Positions 6,511 through 7,600 of a DNA stretch of 7,600 nucleotides are shown here, in pieces. Under the pieces are notes generated by a model. It ran no database searches. It saw only the letters and a list, made by a program, of their open reading frames with translations, and had not been told where the DNA came from. Each line of letters begins with the position of its first letter. Within the stretch, counting starts at the first letter, position 1. A program made the translations under genes and the position numbers. Source of the DNA: JAGOBX01 sp017999075 [NCBI: Candidatus Babelota bacterium] (GTDB lineage: Bacteria; JAGOBX01); the NCBI GenBank assembly GCA_017999075.1, contig JAGOBX010000160.1, positions 1 to 7,600 on the forward strand, given 5' to 3'.

Positions 6511-7600
6511 CTATAAATTTTTTTCTCTGCCTACAGTCTTAGGTATTATAATAATAAAATTAACTCCTTCTCCTTCAACACTTTCACAGGTGATATCTCC
6601 ACGTAATGTTTGAATAATTATGTTGTACAATATGTGCAAACCCAACCCGCTGCCCCCCTGTCCCTGCTTTGTAGTAAAAAATGGATTAAAAATTTTATTC
6701 ATATATTCATGAGGAATACCTTTTCCGTTATCTGAATATCTGAAAATCAGGTGATCATGATACATTTCAACATCAAATTTTATGGTGCCGTTATCTATTC
6801 CATCAAATCCGTGCATAAGAGAATTCATAATAAAATTTGTAATAATCTGTGAAAATGCTCCAGGATAACTGTCAATTTCAATAGATTCGTCGCAATTTAC
6901 TATAACAGAATGTTTTGTGTGTTTCAATTTAGGTCTAAGGCTTAAAATCATTGAATCAATATATTCTTTAAGTTTAAAAACCCTTTTTTCCTCAGAAGAC
7001 TGACCTACTGCTATTTTTTTAAAACTCTGGATCAATTCAGCGGCTCTGCTAAGATTACTCAAAATTATATGATTGGTTTCTTCAGCTACGTTCAGATATT
7101 TTTCAAGATCTGACTTTTTCATAATATTATTTTTGAATTTGTTGCAGAGTTCTGTTGTTTTAGTTTCCAAATGGGATGCTGCGGTTACGCCTACTCCTAC
7201 CGGAGTATTTATCTCATGCGCTATACCTGCCACGAGATTACCAAGAGCAGCCATCTTTTCCGATAAAATCAAATGTTTCTGGGTTTTTTTTAAAGTATCT
7301 AAAGCCTGATTTAATTCCTGATTTGCTTCTTTAAGTTTTACAGTTCGTTCTTCTATTTTCATTTCAAGTTTTTCGTTAAGATTTTTCAATTCATTTTTAG
7401 CCTCGTTTAAAGCTGTTTCTCTATGCTGTATCTGTTCTATCATAGCATTAAACCCTTTATAAAGCGTACCTAATTCATCACTGCGTTCTTCATCCAGCCT
7501 TAAAGAATAATTTGACGTTTCACCTATGCGCCGCATAACAACTGCCAATTTTAACACTGGCCTTGAAACAACAGATTGAAGACGCGCGGCTATTATATAT
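6511..7600 (-). CDS. Sensor histidine kinase, C-terminal part (HAMP, HisKA, HATPase), cut by window end
   Basis: The reading frame runs off the right edge of the window, so the sensor domain and membrane segments are missing; the GTG at 7557 falls inside the HAMP domain and is not the real start. Seen in order: HAMP domain (about 7420-7590: SRPVLKLAVVMRRIGE, then DELGTLYKGFNAMIEQI), a coiled coil of Glu/Lys/Asn heptads (about 7265-7410), HisKA with phospho-accepting His in AHEINTP (codon 7216-7218), and an ATPase domain with N box NFIMNSLMHGF, G1 DNGKGIP, F box FNPFFTTK and G2 GSGLGLH (about 6630-6840). The protein ends at TAG 6511-6513. HAMP implies an inner-membrane sensor that relays an outside signal. 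It has no receiver domain of its own. The next gene on the same strand, 89 bases on, encodes a REC-DUF3369-HD-GYP regulator, the obvious partner. The stimulus cannot be inferred. Confidence 0.92.
   Translation of the reverse strand, partial: YIIAARLQSVVSRPVLKLAVVMRRIGETSNYSLRLDEERSDELGTLYKGFNAMIEQIQHRETALNEAKNELKNLNEKLEMKIEERTVKLKEANQELNQALDTLKKTQKHLILSEKMAALGNLVAGIAHEINTPVGVGVTAASHLETKTTELCNKFKNNIMKKSDLEKYLNVAEETNHIILSNLSRAAELIQSFKKIAVGQSSEEKRVFKLKEYIDSMILSLRPKLKHTKHSVIVNCDESIEIDSYPGAFSQIITNFIMNSLMHGFDGIDNGTIKFDVEMYHDHLIFRYSDNGKGIPHEYMNKIFNPFFTTKQGQGGSGLGLHILYNIIIQTLRGDITCESVEGEGVNFIIIIPKTVGREKNL

Overview
The window is strongly AT-rich, compact and coding on both strands. It looks like a chromosomal piece of a Gram-negative bacterium. 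The evidence is an outer-membrane TonB-dependent receptor with a signal peptide and C-terminal Phe, lipoyl synthase, and a two-component pair made of a HAMP-type histidine kinase and a REC-DUF3369-HD-GYP response regulator. That combination, with the low GC, fits Desulfobacterota (a Desulfobacterales-like lineage) best. This placement is an inference from gene style, not from a marker gene. No tRNA, rRNA, CRISPR array, insertion sequence or phage gene was seen.

Layout. Positions 1-941 (+) hold the 3' part of a membrane-protein gene that no longer reads in one frame. Pieces in three successive frames together give two N-terminal helices, a YPFDKQN Pro-loop (Cys-loop) signature, the end of a beta-sandwich domain and four C-terminal helices. 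This is the architecture of a pentameric ligand-gated ion channel (pLGIC) relative, apparently broken by two single-base losses and missing most of its ligand-binding domain. Running back toward it on the minus strand are lipA (912-1832) and, just upstream and overlapping it, an unrecognised exported helical protein made of two diverged copies of a ~96-residue unit (1801-2517). The lipA stop lies inside the last 30 bases of the channel gene.

Positions 2518-2757 are a divergent intergenic region. It holds a sigma70-like promoter for each direction, two palindromic TAAAATTTT sites between them, and a short hairpin that includes the Shine-Dalgarno of the next gene. A 704-residue TonB-dependent receptor (2758-4872, +) follows. 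It ends one base from the 3' end of the convergent response regulator (4874-6421, -). The regulator's probable partner kinase lies upstream on the same strand (6511 to the window end, -) and is cut off inside its HAMP domain.

How the parts relate. The repeat protein and lipA probably share one transcript. The kinase and regulator probably form one signalling unit whose output would be cyclic-di-GMP breakdown, although the regulator has HQE where the HD-GYP family normally has HHE. Nothing in the window states what the TonB receptor carries or what the kinase senses. The least ordinary items are the broken pLGIC-like gene, the internally duplicated exported protein next to lipA, and the HD-GYP motif change.
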